Assembly (NCBI RefSeq): GCF_036569345.1 | Contig: NZ_DATCQT010000055.1 | Location: 92,239 to 156,238 of the forward strand | Direction of reading: 5' to 3' | Length of the DNA stretch: 64,000 nt | Source of the DNA: Clostridium_AD sp036569345 | GTDB lineage: Bacteria > Bacillota > Clostridia > Clostridiales > Clostridiaceae | In this document: in pieces, positions 1-8,912 of the stretch | Numbering within the stretch: the first letter of the stretch is position 1 | How the letters are laid out: every line of letters begins with the position of its first letter | The notes under the pieces: generated by a model | The model's input: only the letters and a program-made list of their open reading frames with translations | The model's database searches: none | Told to the model about the DNA's origin: nothing | Program-made: the position numbers and the translations under genes

Positions 1-167
1 GTGGGAGTATACATAGGTGATGCTTGTGGTTCTTGGAACTGGGGTGCCTGATATTGTGGTACTTGCCCCTGTGGCGACTGGACAGACGTTGCTTCCCCAC
101 AGTATTTACATTCTGTTGCATTTAGATCAATTGACGCACCACAAGATAAACATTTATTCTCACTCAT
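1..167 (-). CDS. Zinc-ribbon protein, N-terminal fragment (cut by window edge)
   Basis: The reverse strand opens with ATG at 165-167, preceded by AGGAGAG, and stays open to the window edge (55 codons). The N-terminus MSENKCLSCGASID followed by ECKYCGE gives two CxxC pairs, a double-cysteine zinc ribbon, and then a Q/P-rich linker. It is the third gene of a minus-strand run after the SPFH protein and the membrane protein. That order resembles the Bacillus ydjI-ydjH-ydjG group, in which YdjG is a zinc-ribbon protein. The remainder of the protein lies outside the window, so the full function cannot be assigned. Confidence 0.75.
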   Translation of the reverse strand, partial: MSENKCLSCGASIDLNATECKYCGEATSVQSPQGQVPQYQAPQFQEPQASPMYTP

Positions 168-227
168 TTAAATCTCTCCTTATTTTTAAGTTTGTTATAT
201 ATCTATGATTTGATATATTTTTAAAGA

Positions 228-968
228 CTATTTAATATTTAAGGTTTCCCTATAAATAACAAGTCTTAGCGAATCTTCAATTAATTTTTGCAATTCAACT
301 AAATTTTCATTAGTTAAATTTTCTTTAAGACTTATTTTCATAGATACTAGATTATTATTAATTTGATTTTCTGCTTTTAAAACAACACTATTACCAACAA
401 TTCTCCCAAAAGGTGTTGAAGCATGAATGCGTTCCTTCAAAGCTTTAAATAGATTAAGGCAATGCAGAAGGGCTTCTTGATCTTCTTTTGCGATAAATGC
501 ATCTTCAATTTCCATCAGTTGTAACATAATAGAAGTTTTATCAGCTTGTTCATTTTCAACTTTTACAATATCCTTGGCTGCAGCATTTATAAATGCTACA
601 ATTACTGCAAATATAAGAATGAAGACCGCAAAAATAATTAATTGCCAAACTATATACCAAATAATACTTCCTGGAATTAAAAAAATAGAAAGAATATTAG
701 ATACAATAACATACAATACAGCTAATGTTACAGTAACTGCTGAATATGGTATTCCTATACTTATAAATAACATATCTGAAAAAACAACTACAACATTAAG
801 AATCAAAAGTCCTAGAAGTAAAACAATAAGTATTAAGACAGATTTACCCGGGGCAATAATAAGAAATAAACCAAATGTTTTTAAAAAGCCTAATATTAAT
901 GCAATATCAAAAGCAAAACATCCTAAAATTTTCAACATATTAATAGATGAAAGTTTATTACTATTCAT
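228..968 (-). CDS. Membrane protein of SPFH/zinc-ribbon operon (YdjH-like position)
   Basis: A 246-residue protein with four or so hydrophobic segments in the first 135 residues (about 12-35, 43-70, 75-97, 103-132), followed by a soluble, charged, helical C-terminal half. I recognise no catalytic motif. The start ATG at 966-968 has GGAGGG a few bases upstream, located between the SPFH stop codon and this start, so the two genes are translationally close (2-base gap). Between an SPFH protein and a zinc-ribbon protein it probably belongs to a membrane-stress complex. This is inferred from context and the similar order in Bacillus, not from residues in the protein. Confidence 0.7.
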   Translation of the reverse strand: MNSNKLSSINMLKILGCFAFDIALILGFLKTFGLFLIIAPGKSVLILIVLLLGLLILNVVVVFSDMLFISIGIPYSAVTVTLAVLYVIVSNILSIFLIPGSIIWYIVWQLIIFAVFILIFAVIVAFINAAAKDIVKVENEQADKTSIMLQLMEIEDAFIAKEDQEALLHCLNLFKALKERIHASTPFGRIVGNSVVLKAENQINNNLVSMKISLKENLTNENLVELQKLIEDSLRLVIYRETLNIK

Positions 969-970
969 TA

Positions 971-2116
971 TTAACCCTCCAATTTATTACCGCATTCAGA
1001 GCAAAACTTAGTTCCTGGTAAATTCTCTGCATGACAGCTCGAACATATTTTTTTTAATATTGAACATCCGCAATTAGGGCAAAATTTCATATTATCATTG
1101 ACTAAGGTTTTACAGGAATAACACTCAATTCTTGCAGTTACTAGTTTTTCTCCACAATTAGAACAGAATTTAACTCCCTGTGCATTCAATTCTCCACATT
1201 TAATGCAAGATAATGTTTTAGCTGGTGTATTAATAACACTACCCGCACTATTTGCAAAATTATTTCCCACGGCTATTCCGGCTGCAGCTCCCAGACCCAT
1301 TCCAATACCTGCAGTAGCCAAATTCCCCCCGCCCTCATTACCAGCAGCAGTTTGCATAACATCAAAAGATCTTTTAACATTGTAACGATTATCACCAATA
1401 ATATCAAAAGCAGCTTTTTCTCCAAGTATTTTATTTACAATAGCAAAATCTTCGTCCGGGAAATTTACTGAAGATATATAAAAATTAACAATATCTATTC
1501 CAAATCGATCAAATTCTGTTTCAAGACGCTCTTTTGTAACCATAGAAATCTCCTCTAACCTAGGGGTTATTTCTAACACAGAAATTTTCTGATTAATAAT
1601 TATATCTGCAAGAATAGTTTTAACCTTTGTTACGATTACACCCTTGAAATATTTAAGTACTATATCAAATTTTACAATTTGATTATCCCCCAAAGCTCCT
1701 ATTAGCTCTGTTAAAAAAACACGATAATCAGAAATTTTAATACCAAATTGGCCGAAAGCGCGCACTCTAAGTCTTACAGAATATTTAGGATCAATTAAAC
1801 TAATGGGGTCTGTGGTTCCCCATAGAACATCTAACTTCGCAGTTTTATTTATGAAAATCACTTCTGCTGTAAAAGGAGTTCTTCCTCCAAAAGGAATATT
1901 AATTAAAGACTTTAGAATCGGAATATTCTGAGAACTAAGAGTATAAGTTCCTGCTGAAAAATAATCCAAGGCCTTTCCACCTTTGACAAAAACCGCAATT
2001 TGACCCTCACCCACAATAAGCTGTGTACCAAAGACAAAGCTATCCCCTGGATAGCGATAAACTAACCAATCTCGTTTTATTATGCCATTAAATTTTATGA
2101 CATCTATAATAGCCAA
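971..2116 (-). CDS. SPFH-domain protein with C-terminal zinc ribbons (YdjI-like)
   Basis: A 381-residue protein starting MAIIDVIKFNG. The TTG at 2114-2116 is preferred because AGGAG sits 8 bases upstream, whereas the upstream GTG directly abuts that same sequence. Residues about 1-255 are an SPFH/band-7-like domain of the YdjI (virion-core-protein-like) family. A Gly/Ala-rich linker follows (about 258-292), then several CxxC pairs (CIKCGE, CSNCGEK, CYSCK, CPNCG, CSSC, CSECG) forming two or three zinc ribbons. Bacterial SPFH proteins scaffold membrane microdomains, and YdjI is linked to PspA-type envelope stress. It is the first gene of the minus-strand run ending at the window edge. Confidence 0.85.
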   Translation of the reverse strand: MAIIDVIKFNGIIKRDWLVYRYPGDSFVFGTQLIVGEGQIAVFVKGGKALDYFSAGTYTLSSQNIPILKSLINIPFGGRTPFTAEVIFINKTAKLDVLWGTTDPISLIDPKYSVRLRVRAFGQFGIKISDYRVFLTELIGALGDNQIVKFDIVLKYFKGVIVTKVKTILADIIINQKISVLEITPRLEEISMVTKERLETEFDRFGIDIVNFYISSVNFPDEDFAIVNKILGEKAAFDIIGDNRYNVKRSFDVMQTAAGNEGGGNLATAGIGMGLGAAAGIAVGNNFANSAGSVINTPAKTLSCIKCGELNAQGVKFCSNCGEKLVTARIECYSCKTLVNDNMKFCPNCGCSILKKICSSCHAENLPGTKFCSECGNKLEG

Positions 2117-2243
2117 CTTTACCACTCCTCAATTTAAAACTATTCAACTATTATCATATTCTGTACTATTGCAATTAGTACTTTTATTATTTAACATTTA
2201 TATCCATATCTATATTTGATTTCCAAAAATTTATATTTAAAAA

Positions 2244-2296
2244 AACTCCACTAAAGATGCTACTATAATATCTATAGTAGCATTTTTAATGGAGTT
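2244..2296 (-). terminator. Rho-independent terminator of the CDGSH gene
   Basis: A nested hairpin with outer arms AACTCCA/TGGAGTT and inner arms GATGCTACTATA/TATAGTAGCAT. On the minus strand it is followed by a T-run. It lies just downstream of the CDGSH protein stop. Confidence 0.75.
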
Positions 2297-2318
2297 ATTA
2301 TTTTAGATGGTAACTCTC

Positions 2319-2990
2319 TTACTTATCAGAGAATTTTATTGAAATATGTGTTGCATCGCAAAAAGGCATATTTTTTGAGTTTCCACAACGACAAAGAGTT
2401 ACTCTATTTCTTATTTCATATTTAGATCCATCTGTAGATTCAATGGGAATATTGCCTTTAACAAAAATTGGACCACTGGCTTCTTTTTCAAGATCCTGAA
2501 GAATTTCAATGGAAGGTTCATATTTAGGTTCAATCGCGTTTCCTGTTTTAGTATATGCAACTAATCTTCCTGATGGACACTCAGAGGCCGCCAAAATTGC
2601 CTCTTCTCTGGATTTTGGATTATCTGAGTTTTCTGTTAGCCCCCATGCATCTCCATCCCCTCTATGGCAGAAACCGGCAAGGGAGCAGCGATAATCATCA
2701 AAAAGATCAAGCTCAGGCCCCTCAATCAGTTTAGCTCGGTCTTCATACTTTGTTATTAATGCCTCTTCAATTCCATTAAAACTATGGGAAACATCACAAA
2801 ATGGTGCATTTTTTGATTTACCACAACGACACAGTGCATATACTTCAGCCTGTGGTAATTTACGTCCTTCCCTAAATTTATTTAATTTACCTTTAGAAAC
2901 TATTATCTTTTCGGACAAAGGGACATACCCAGTGACTATATATGGTCCATTTTTTAATATTTTGATGTTACATTGCTTTTTATCATTCAT
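2319..2990 (-). CDS. CDGSH iron-sulfur protein with two CDGSH motifs
   Basis: A 223-residue protein. Two CDGSH-type [2Fe-2S] sites are visible: CRCGKSKNAPFCDVSH near residues 53-68 and CRCGNSKNMPFCDATH near the C-terminus. Each has the C-X-C-X(n)-C-X(2)-H ligand set. A central CSLAGFC segment resembles the divergent ferredoxin-like domain often fused in this family. ATG at 2988-2990 is chosen because AGGGGGAT lies upstream and MNDKKQCNIKILKNGPY resembles family N-termini; a TTG 45 bases further upstream (3035) is the alternative. The role is probably electron or iron-sulfur transfer in the cytosol. The adjacent upstream gene is also a redox protein on the same strand, so they may be co-transcribed. 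Confidence 0.88.
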   Translation of the reverse strand: MNDKKQCNIKILKNGPYIVTGYVPLSEKIIVSKGKLNKFREGRKLPQAEVYALCRCGKSKNAPFCDVSHSFNGIEEALITKYEDRAKLIEGPELDLFDDYRCSLAGFCHRGDGDAWGLTENSDNPKSREEAILAASECPSGRLVAYTKTGNAIEPKYEPSIEILQDLEKEASGPIFVKGNIPIESTDGSKYEIRNRVTLCRCGNSKNMPFCDATHISIKFSDK

Positions 2991-3058
2991 AATGTTGAGT
3001 ATCCCCCTATATTCTTCCATTCTGTAAAAAATCAATATGAGAATCCTTAAAGTATGGA

Positions 3059-3802
3059 CTAATTATTGGCATCAATTATTTCCTTAAGTTCAATATTTTC
3101 ATTAATAAATCTTGCCTTACTTTTTTCCTTTTTATGCCTTATCGCCCTCTGTGGACAATTATGAATGCATGCCAAACACTGTTGACAATTATCCTTAAAA
3201 ACAGGCTTCTTATCTACTTTTATATTATCTACAGGACAGACTTTTTCACACACCTTGCATCCATTACAATTGTTTTCTACGTAGAAATTCTTTTGAAAAT
3301 GATAGTTGTATATTTTTTTTCCTATAAATCTTGATAATCCTAAAAAAACAGACTGTTTCATAATATATTTCCTACCATCTTCAATATCTTTAATTATGCT
3401 CGCCAAGTTTTCTTCTATGTTTTTCTTAGGTTGACTTTGTACTTGCTTCTTCATATCAAACCCAAGAAGGAAATTGTCAACCATAACTATTTCATCAATA
3501 TAAGAAAAATCAATTCCATTTCTCTTACCAATTTCTAAAAGGTGTTTTGTTGTTGCCCCAGAAATAAATCCATAGGTTGTTACGCTGAAAATATATTCAC
3601 TTTTTAATATCGCTTTATTTAAAAATTCTTCAACTATTTTAGGAACACCACCATAATAACATGGAAATACAATTCCAATTTTTTCATCTTCAAATTCATA
3701 TCTGCCTTCTTTTATTAACTTAGGAATGGAGTAATATTCGCCTCCAAGTTTCTTTGCCACATACAAACTGTTTCCTGTCCCTGTAAAGTACAATACTTTC
3801 AT
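3059..3802 (-). CDS. EFR1-family ferredoxin (flavodoxin-like plus two 4Fe-4S)
   Basis: A 247-residue protein. The N-terminus MKVLYFTGTGNSLYVAKKL is a flavodoxin-type FMN-binding loop (TGTGNS), and the flavodoxin-like part covers about residues 1-160. Two 4Fe-4S ferredoxin motifs follow: CNGCKVCEKVCP and CQQCLACIHNCP. This architecture defines the EFR1 family of clostridial electron carriers; the physiological partner is unknown. AAAGGAGAG precedes the ATG. The gene sits 68 bases upstream of the CDGSH gene on the same strand, suggesting a small redox operon. Confidence 0.9.
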   Translation of the reverse strand: MKVLYFTGTGNSLYVAKKLGGEYYSIPKLIKEGRYEFEDEKIGIVFPCYYGGVPKIVEEFLNKAILKSEYIFSVTTYGFISGATTKHLLEIGKRNGIDFSYIDEIVMVDNFLLGFDMKKQVQSQPKKNIEENLASIIKDIEDGRKYIMKQSVFLGLSRFIGKKIYNYHFQKNFYVENNCNGCKVCEKVCPVDNIKVDKKPVFKDNCQQCLACIHNCPQRAIRHKKEKSKARFINENIELKEIIDANN

Positions 3803-3946
3803 AATTAAACTCTCCTTTTACTAGAAACATTAAATGACACCTTTGTATCGTATTCTATTATTTATATAATAGATAAAAATTTTAGGGATGTCAATACTTG
3901 TCCAAAAGGTGATATAATGCTTAACTAATATTTATTACAACATAGT

Positions 3947-6124
3947 TCAATCCGATTTTACTACTTTTTCAATAAATACATTTACCAATTCAGTATCAAA
4001 TTGGCTCCCTGCATTCTTTTTTAATTCCCCTATTGCAATTTCATCTGATAGAGCACTTCTATAACTTCTATCACTTGTCATTGCATCATAGGCATCCACG
4101 ATAGTTATTATCCTTGAAATAAATGGTATCTCATCCCCTTTTAAACCTTTTGGATATCCTTTCCCATCCCATCTTTCATGGTGATTCAACACGTAGTTCG
4201 CCATATCAGACATATCATCAACTGTATTAAGTATTCTAAAGCCTATTTCTGGATGACGCTTAATTTTTTCCCATTCATCATTTGCAAGTTTACCTGGTTT
4301 ATTTAGTATATTTTCATCAATTGCTATTTTCCCTATGTCATGAAGTAACCCAACTGTTTTAAGTTCTTGAATATCTTTTTCTGCTAAGCCAAGGGCTTCT
4401 CCCATGCTTTTACACAGTTCTGAAACTCTATGGGAGTGTTGCTCTTCCCTTTTATTTTTTTCATGAAGAGTGCTTATTATAGCTTTGATTGTTTTTCCTC
4501 TCATACTTCTTTCAAATAGTTTTTTCTTATACATATTATCTTCAACTTTCTTTAATATCTCTTCAATTTTTTCTTCCGCATTATTCTTGGTTTCATACCC
4601 AAAGGATATAGAAATATCGATGAGACCTACTTTTTCACTTAATGTCAAATCAGTTATACGTTTAATGATTTGCTCTGCTTCTAAAGCATCAGTTTTAGGT
4701 AATATAGCAACAAATTCATCCCCACCTAGCCTTGCAATAACATCACCTGCTCGGCATCCCGCTCTTATAACTTCTGACACTTTCTTAAGAAGCTCATCAC
4801 CCATAACATGCCCGAATGAATCATTGATAAGCTTTAACCCGTTTACATCACCCATAACAATAGTCAATGGTATGTTTTTTCCAATATTAAGTCTCTTTAT
4901 CTCTTCTTCATAAAATCTGCGGTTATATAGACCTGTTAGCTGATCATGATAGCTTAAATATAAAATTTCCTTTTGTCTTTCTCTTTTATCTGTAACATCT
5001 TTGAATACTAATACTACGCCAACAATTTCTCCGTTTTCCTTCACAATAGGTGCGGCACTATTTTCAATAGCTCTTTCAATACCATCTTTAGAAATCAATA
5101 TTGTATGGTTAGCAAATTCAAGTACCTTACCGCTTTCAAGTACTTTTCTCACTATATTTTCATCCTTCTCTCGTGTAAACTCATTAACAATATTAAATAC
5201 TTCTTCAATGGATTTTCCTCTTGCTGATTCTTGCGTCCAACCAGTCAAGAGCTCCGTAACTCTATTCAAAAACATGATGTTACCCTTATTATCGGTAGAA
5301 ATCACTCCATCTACCACTGATAGGAGTGTTATTTCTAAAAGCTTCTTCTCATTTGAAAGAGCCTTTTGTAAGTTTCTGCGTTCAGTTATGTCGTGGAATG
5401 TCCAAATCCTACCATAATATTTCCCTTTCTTGTCCAAAATAGGAGCGGAATATCTATCTAGAACCATCCCGTTCTTGAATTCAATCACGTCATGACTAGT
5501 ATTATTAATGTCATTATAGAGACCTCTGACCCTTTCTAAGAATTTCTCAGGGTCTTTGGTCAAACTTATAACATGCTTAAACATCAAGGTATCATCTTCG
5601 TCATCTATAATATATTGAGGAACATTAAACATCTCAAACATTCTACGATTGGTAAGAATCCTTTTCTGATTCTCGTTTACTACCAGTATTCCATCGAATG
5701 ATGCATTTGTAAGTGCGTTAAAGAAAGCTGTTTTTGATTGCCTCATCTCCTCTGCCTGCTTTTGATCGCTTATGTCAATAAAATGTGTTACAAAACGATT
5801 CTTTTCTGGAGAATATGCTTTTACCCTGTACCACTTATTTAACATTTGTGAAAAATGCTCAAATTCTTTTTTAACACCATTAATTGCAATATCTCCATAA
5901 AAATGAATCCAATCAAATTCAGAAGTTCTTATCCGTGGTAGAATTTCAGTAACCCTTCTGCCAACTATATTAGAATTCTTTAATCCGGTAAGTTCTTCAA
6001 AGATGGAATTGACTTCAATAAATTCATAATCACAAGCAATACCGTATTCATCACATATTATTTTGTAATATGCATATCCTGTTTGTGACTCTTCAATTAA
6101 CTGTTTGTAAAAACTATCATTCAT
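3947..6124 (-). CDS. PAS-PAS-PAS-GGDEF-HD-GYP cyclic di-GMP enzyme
   Basis: A 725-residue cytosolic protein without membrane segments. Three PAS-like domains occupy about residues 5-125, 135-250 and 260-385. A GGDEF domain follows (about 390-550) with an intact RLGGDEF motif and an RAGD inhibitory site exactly five residues before it. The C-terminal HD-GYP domain (about 555-725) has HDIGK, the HHERWDGKGYP stretch and DEIPFISRI. Both synthesis and hydrolysis of cyclic di-GMP are therefore plausible, with the PAS domains sensing an internal signal. ATG at 6122-6124 is preferred to an upstream GTG (6145) because a GGGGGG ribosome site lies 8 bases before it. It appears monocistronic. Confidence 0.92.
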   Translation of the reverse strand: MNDSFYKQLIEESQTGYAYYKIICDEYGIACDYEFIEVNSIFEELTGLKNSNIVGRRVTEILPRIRTSEFDWIHFYGDIAINGVKKEFEHFSQMLNKWYRVKAYSPEKNRFVTHFIDISDQKQAEEMRQSKTAFFNALTNASFDGILVVNENQKRILTNRRMFEMFNVPQYIIDDEDDTLMFKHVISLTKDPEKFLERVRGLYNDINNTSHDVIEFKNGMVLDRYSAPILDKKGKYYGRIWTFHDITERRNLQKALSNEKKLLEITLLSVVDGVISTDNKGNIMFLNRVTELLTGWTQESARGKSIEEVFNIVNEFTREKDENIVRKVLESGKVLEFANHTILISKDGIERAIENSAAPIVKENGEIVGVVLVFKDVTDKRERQKEILYLSYHDQLTGLYNRRFYEEEIKRLNIGKNIPLTIVMGDVNGLKLINDSFGHVMGDELLKKVSEVIRAGCRAGDVIARLGGDEFVAILPKTDALEAEQIIKRITDLTLSEKVGLIDISISFGYETKNNAEEKIEEILKKVEDNMYKKKLFERSMRGKTIKAIISTLHEKNKREEQHSHRVSELCKSMGEALGLAEKDIQELKTVGLLHDIGKIAIDENILNKPGKLANDEWEKIKRHPEIGFRILNTVDDMSDMANYVLNHHERWDGKGYPKGLKGDEIPFISRIITIVDAYDAMTSDRSYRSALSDEIAIGELKKNAGSQFDTELVNVFIEKVVKSD

Positions 6125-6310
6125 ACGGTATTCCCCCCAATTCACTTTTTTTACTATGTAGATTCAATCTTTCCTACGTTTCTAAATTAAGTAAAACATT
6201 AGTAATATTAGTTATAATTTCCACAAATGTATCTATAATCCTTCAAAATTTTAATTTTTTCTAAAAAGAATATACTTCCCTCCCTAAATATAATATTGAG
6301 AAAAATAAAA

Positions 6311-6332
6311 AAGACACCTCTTTGGATGCCTT
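6311..6332 (-). terminator. Terminator of the lipoprotein gene
   Basis: On the minus strand AAGGCATCC and GGTGTCTT form a short stem with a G-U pair and a bulge, followed by TTTTTATTTT. It lies 18 bases past the lipoprotein stop. Confidence 0.6.
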
Positions 6333-6349
6333 AATTTGTATTTAGGTTA

Positions 6350-6838
6350 CTATTTAGTTTTTGTCATATCTTCTTGAATTTTTTGATTTATCATATTAGC
6401 TTGTTCTTGTGTAATTACTCCATTTGTTACTAATGGAGTTAATCCATTATCAGTAACTGGTGTTTCATTTACTGTTTCTGTTTGCTTTGTCGGAAATGTA
6501 CGCGGTGTTGTTCCTGTGCCAGCATGTGTTTTAGCGGAACTTTGATTAGCTGTTCCAGCATTTTGTGATATATTATTTGTTAATGCTACAATTACTTTAT
6601 CAGACTGTTTTTGTGTTATTTTCTTAGCAGTAACTAATGTCTTAAGCGTTTTAGAATAAAATGTTTCCATTGCTACCGTTGGGTCAATTTTGACAGTTTT
6701 TGAACTTGTGCTTTTTTCAATAATTTTATTTGTCGGTGATTTCACAGTAGTAGGTGATTTCATAGAATTACAAGCACTAACTACCAGAATAGATAAAATT
6801 CCAATAATTAATATTGAAGCAGTTTTTGCTTTTTTCAT
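6350..6838 (-). CDS. Predicted lipoprotein with two short internal repeats
   Basis: A 162-residue protein. The N-terminus has KK, a hydrophobic stretch and the lipobox VVSAC, so it should be lipidated at Cys23 and exposed on the outer face of the membrane. The rest is Thr/Ser/Lys-rich. Two related segments, LKTLVTAKKITQKQSDKVIV and LTPLVTNGVITQEQANMINQ, look like a duplicated helix-turn-helix-sized unit (L-x-LV-x(3)-ITQxQ). I do not recognise a named family. It stands alone with its own terminator. Confidence 0.7.
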   Translation of the reverse strand: MKKAKTASILIIGILSILVVSACNSMKSPTTVKSPTNKIIEKSTSSKTVKIDPTVAMETFYSKTLKTLVTAKKITQKQSDKVIVALTNNISQNAGTANQSSAKTHAGTGTTPRTFPTKQTETVNETPVTDNGLTPLVTNGVITQEQANMINQKIQEDMTKTK

Positions 6839-7030
6839 GTTTTCGCCACCCTTATTTTATTTATATTTTTTTGTTAATTTCTTTTATCATTTGGATAATT
6901 GGGTAGAAATATACCAACAAAATATTAATAAAAAAATATTCAAAAATTCTAATTAATTATTCCGTAATAAAATTTTCACTTCTTGGTCAATATATAAATA
7001 TACACAAAACTTCACTCAATTGGTCTTTTA

Positions 7031-7195
7031 TTAGTTACTTATCAATCGTTCTCTTCCCTGTTTCTTTGCTATAAACCACAACCTAATCAATATTACTACA
7101 CCAAGTGCACCAACGGTTCCCTCTCCTATAAAAACAGCTCTTGCGTCACAAAATGAATAAAGCCTAGCATTTATGCTAAGCTTTCTACAATTCAT
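7031..7195 (-). CDS. Possible 54-residue single-span membrane peptide
   Basis: An open frame MNCRKLSINARLYSF to KKQGRERLISN with a hydrophobic segment at about residues 21-43 and a basic tail, arranged as a small membrane peptide. The ribosome site (AGGTG, about 9 bases upstream) is only moderate. The 5' part overlaps the 7159-7184 hairpin, which also looks like the terminator of sspH. It may be a real short gene or the remnant of a longer membrane protein. Coding status is uncertain. Confidence 0.3.
   Translation of the reverse strand: MNCRKLSINARLYSFCDARAVFIGEGTVGALGVVILIRLWFIAKKQGRERLISN
7159..7184 (-). terminator. Hairpin downstream of sspH
   Basis: AAAGCCTAGCAT and ATGCTAAGCTTT form a 12-base stem with one mismatch and a 2-base loop; flanking ATGAAT/ATTCAT can extend it. 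The T-run is weak, so it may be a terminator or an mRNA-stabilising structure. Confidence 0.5.
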
Positions 7196-7220
7196 TTTTA
7201 GTGGCACCTGCTAGTATAAT

Positions 7221-7406
7221 TCATTCTTTTAAGTCCTCAATATCTACTAACATAAGTTTATCTGCTTTCAAATCTCTTACTTGTATTACTCCATCTTTAT
7301 CAGTACTAATACTTTCAAGCCAAACAGGATTATTTTTATATGTAACATTTATAATACCATAAGACTCCAGTATTTCTCCAAGTCTTTTTTTGTCCAAACT
7401 TATCAT
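7221..7406 (-). CDS. sspH: Small acid-soluble spore protein, H type
   Basis: A 61-residue protein with the H-type SASP pattern: an N-terminal KRLGEILESYG helix, then the VTYKNNPVWLESI strand (family V-x-Y-x-(G/N)-x-PVW-(I/L)-E), a DGVIQVRDL strand and a final LMLVDIEDLKE. The length matches SspH proteins (about 60 residues). H-type SASPs are minor proteins of the dormant spore core, expressed in the forespore. AAGGAGATGA precedes the ATG. It implies that the host forms endospores. Confidence 0.8.
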   Translation of the reverse strand: MISLDKKRLGEILESYGIINVTYKNNPVWLESISTDKDGVIQVRDLKADKLMLVDIEDLKE

Positions 7407-7504
7407 CTCCTTATAACTATAGCATTAGAAATAATTAATATTTTATACTACAAAAATATATCATTTGCATAATGATACATGAATTGAGGCAAAAAACAGG
7501 AAAA

Positions 7505-7537
7505 ATAATGGATAGACACTAAATGTCTATCCATTAT
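7505..7537 (-). terminator. Terminator of the pspA operon
   Basis: Perfect 14-base arms (ATAATGGATAGACA / TGTCTATCCATTAT) around a 5-base loop, followed on the minus strand by TTTTCC. It lies 20 bases past the PspA stop. Confidence 0.85.
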
Positions 7538-7557
7538 ACTCAACCCTATATTATCAA

Positions 7558-8217
7558 TTACTGTTTAGAATATTTAGCTTTATAAGCTGCTAAATCATCA
7601 CTTACAGATGTTTTTTCTAGAGCTTCAAATTCATCTTCTAAAGATTCAACTTTAAGTTCTCCTAACCCCTCTGCTAAACATTCTTTCTCTTCTATCTTAC
7701 GTTCTAATCTATCTAAATCAATACTATTACCTTTTGTTCTAACATTAGCTGTAATTGCATTAACTTGTTGTGCTGCTTCAGCTGTTTTAAGTCTAGCTAT
7801 TAAACCATCTCTCTTACCTCTTAAATCCTCTAAATCTTCACCTAATTCTATTAAGCTTTTCTTTAAGCTATCTGCAGTAATTTTGGCTGCTTGATACGAT
7901 TTTGATAATGATACACTTGTAGCTTCACATTCTTTTTGTTTTGCTATAGCTTTACTAGCTAATTCATCATTACCTTTTTCTATAGCCATTTTTATTTTAG
8001 ATTCCCAATTATTCATGTCTTCTTTAGATGAATTCATTTCTCTTTCAAGTCTTTTTACATTTCCAAAAACTACAGCTGATTTAGTCCTAGCTTCATTCAA
8101 AGATGCATCTTTATCTCTTATTGCTTGGTCTATTAGTGCCGCTGTATCCTCATTTGCATCCATAATCTTATTAACCCCAGCTTTTAAACTATTACCTAAC
8201 CTATCAAATATTCCCAT
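7558..8217 (-). CDS. pspA: PspA/IM30-family envelope stress protein
   Basis: A 219-residue, almost wholly coiled-coil protein starting MGIFDRLGNSLKAGVNKIMDANED, the characteristic PspA N-terminus with its amphipathic membrane-binding helix. The family length is about 220 residues. PspA/Vipp1 proteins are ESCRT-III-like and assemble on damaged membranes to keep them from leaking. AAGGGAGG precedes the ATG. It is the last of three closely spaced minus-strand genes with a strong terminator behind it; the other two are a Cys-rich protein and a Ser-rich membrane protein, probably stress partners. Confidence 0.9.
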   Translation of the reverse strand: MGIFDRLGNSLKAGVNKIMDANEDTAALIDQAIRDKDASLNEARTKSAVVFGNVKRLEREMNSSKEDMNNWESKIKMAIEKGNDELASKAIAKQKECEATSVSLSKSYQAAKITADSLKKSLIELGEDLEDLRGKRDGLIARLKTAEAAQQVNAITANVRTKGNSIDLDRLERKIEEKECLAEGLGELKVESLEDEFEALEKTSVSDDLAAYKAKYSKQ

Positions 8218-8252
8218 TGTTTGTATTCCTCCCTTTTATTTTTTATTGTATA

Positions 8253-8885
8253 TTAGCTTTCCATGAATAATCCAGCAATTTTCTCAAGTTCTTCTTCGTT
8301 TTCTATATTTACATACTCCGTATCTTCTAGTCCATCAGTCATAATAAACATTTGTTTATTATCCTCATCATACTTTTCTTGTAGTAATATATATCTTTTA
8401 TCATATATATTACTTTCTACTATTGCTAATATTTCAAATTCAACATCTCTTTGTTTTTGATCATTATATAATTTAAGCGTCTTACTACTTTCTATTATAC
8501 AGTTATCTTTTTTATCACAATCCTTAACTCTGCATCCTGATAAACAATTACCACAAGAACTGAATTTACACTCATATGCGCAATCTATACATTCACAATT
8601 AGAACAATTTTGGACTTGATTCAATTGATTTCTATACTTATTATAATATTCGTTAACTTCCTTAGTATCATCTACTGCAAAGTGCATAAGTTTGTTAGAT
8701 TCTTTAGTAGATTTCTCTATTATATTGATAAATTCTTCTGATATTTTCTCAAATTTTAATCCTTTAACTTTATTCTTTAATGTTTCATCTCTAAACTCAT
8801 TGGAATATACTTTTAAAAATAAATCTCCATGAGCTTTTGAGTAGGTATCTCTCATTTTAGTTAAATACTCTTTTTCATTACCCAT
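8253..8885 (-). CDS. Cys-rich protein of the pspA operon, unrecognised family
   Basis: A 210-residue soluble protein. Residues about 1-85 are helical and charged. Residues about 93-128 hold ten or so cysteines (CSNCECIDC, CKFSSCGNCLSGC, CDKKDNC), likely a zinc-binding cluster. The last 80 residues look like an alpha/beta domain with a hydrophobic FEILAIVESNIYDKRYILLQ strand and an acidic end. I do not recognise a family. AGGAGGG lies 12 bases before the ATG, and it is 35 bases upstream of pspA. Like the zinc-ribbon gene at 1-167, it ties zinc-binding modules to membrane-stress genes. Confidence 0.75.
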   Translation of the reverse strand: MGNEKEYLTKMRDTYSKAHGDLFLKVYSNEFRDETLKNKVKGLKFEKISEEFINIIEKSTKESNKLMHFAVDDTKEVNEYYNKYRNQLNQVQNCSNCECIDCAYECKFSSCGNCLSGCRVKDCDKKDNCIIESSKTLKLYNDQKQRDVEFEILAIVESNIYDKRYILLQEKYDEDNKQMFIMTDGLEDTEYVNIENEEELEKIAGLFMES

Positions 8886-8912
8886 TAAAATTTTGACCCT
8901 CCTGTCCTTATA

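Noticed and set aside
574..1011. Plus-strand reading frame opposite the YdjH-like membrane protein
   Set aside because: It is antisense to a well supported gene with a ribosome site, and its product is low-complexity without a recognisable family or ribosome site.
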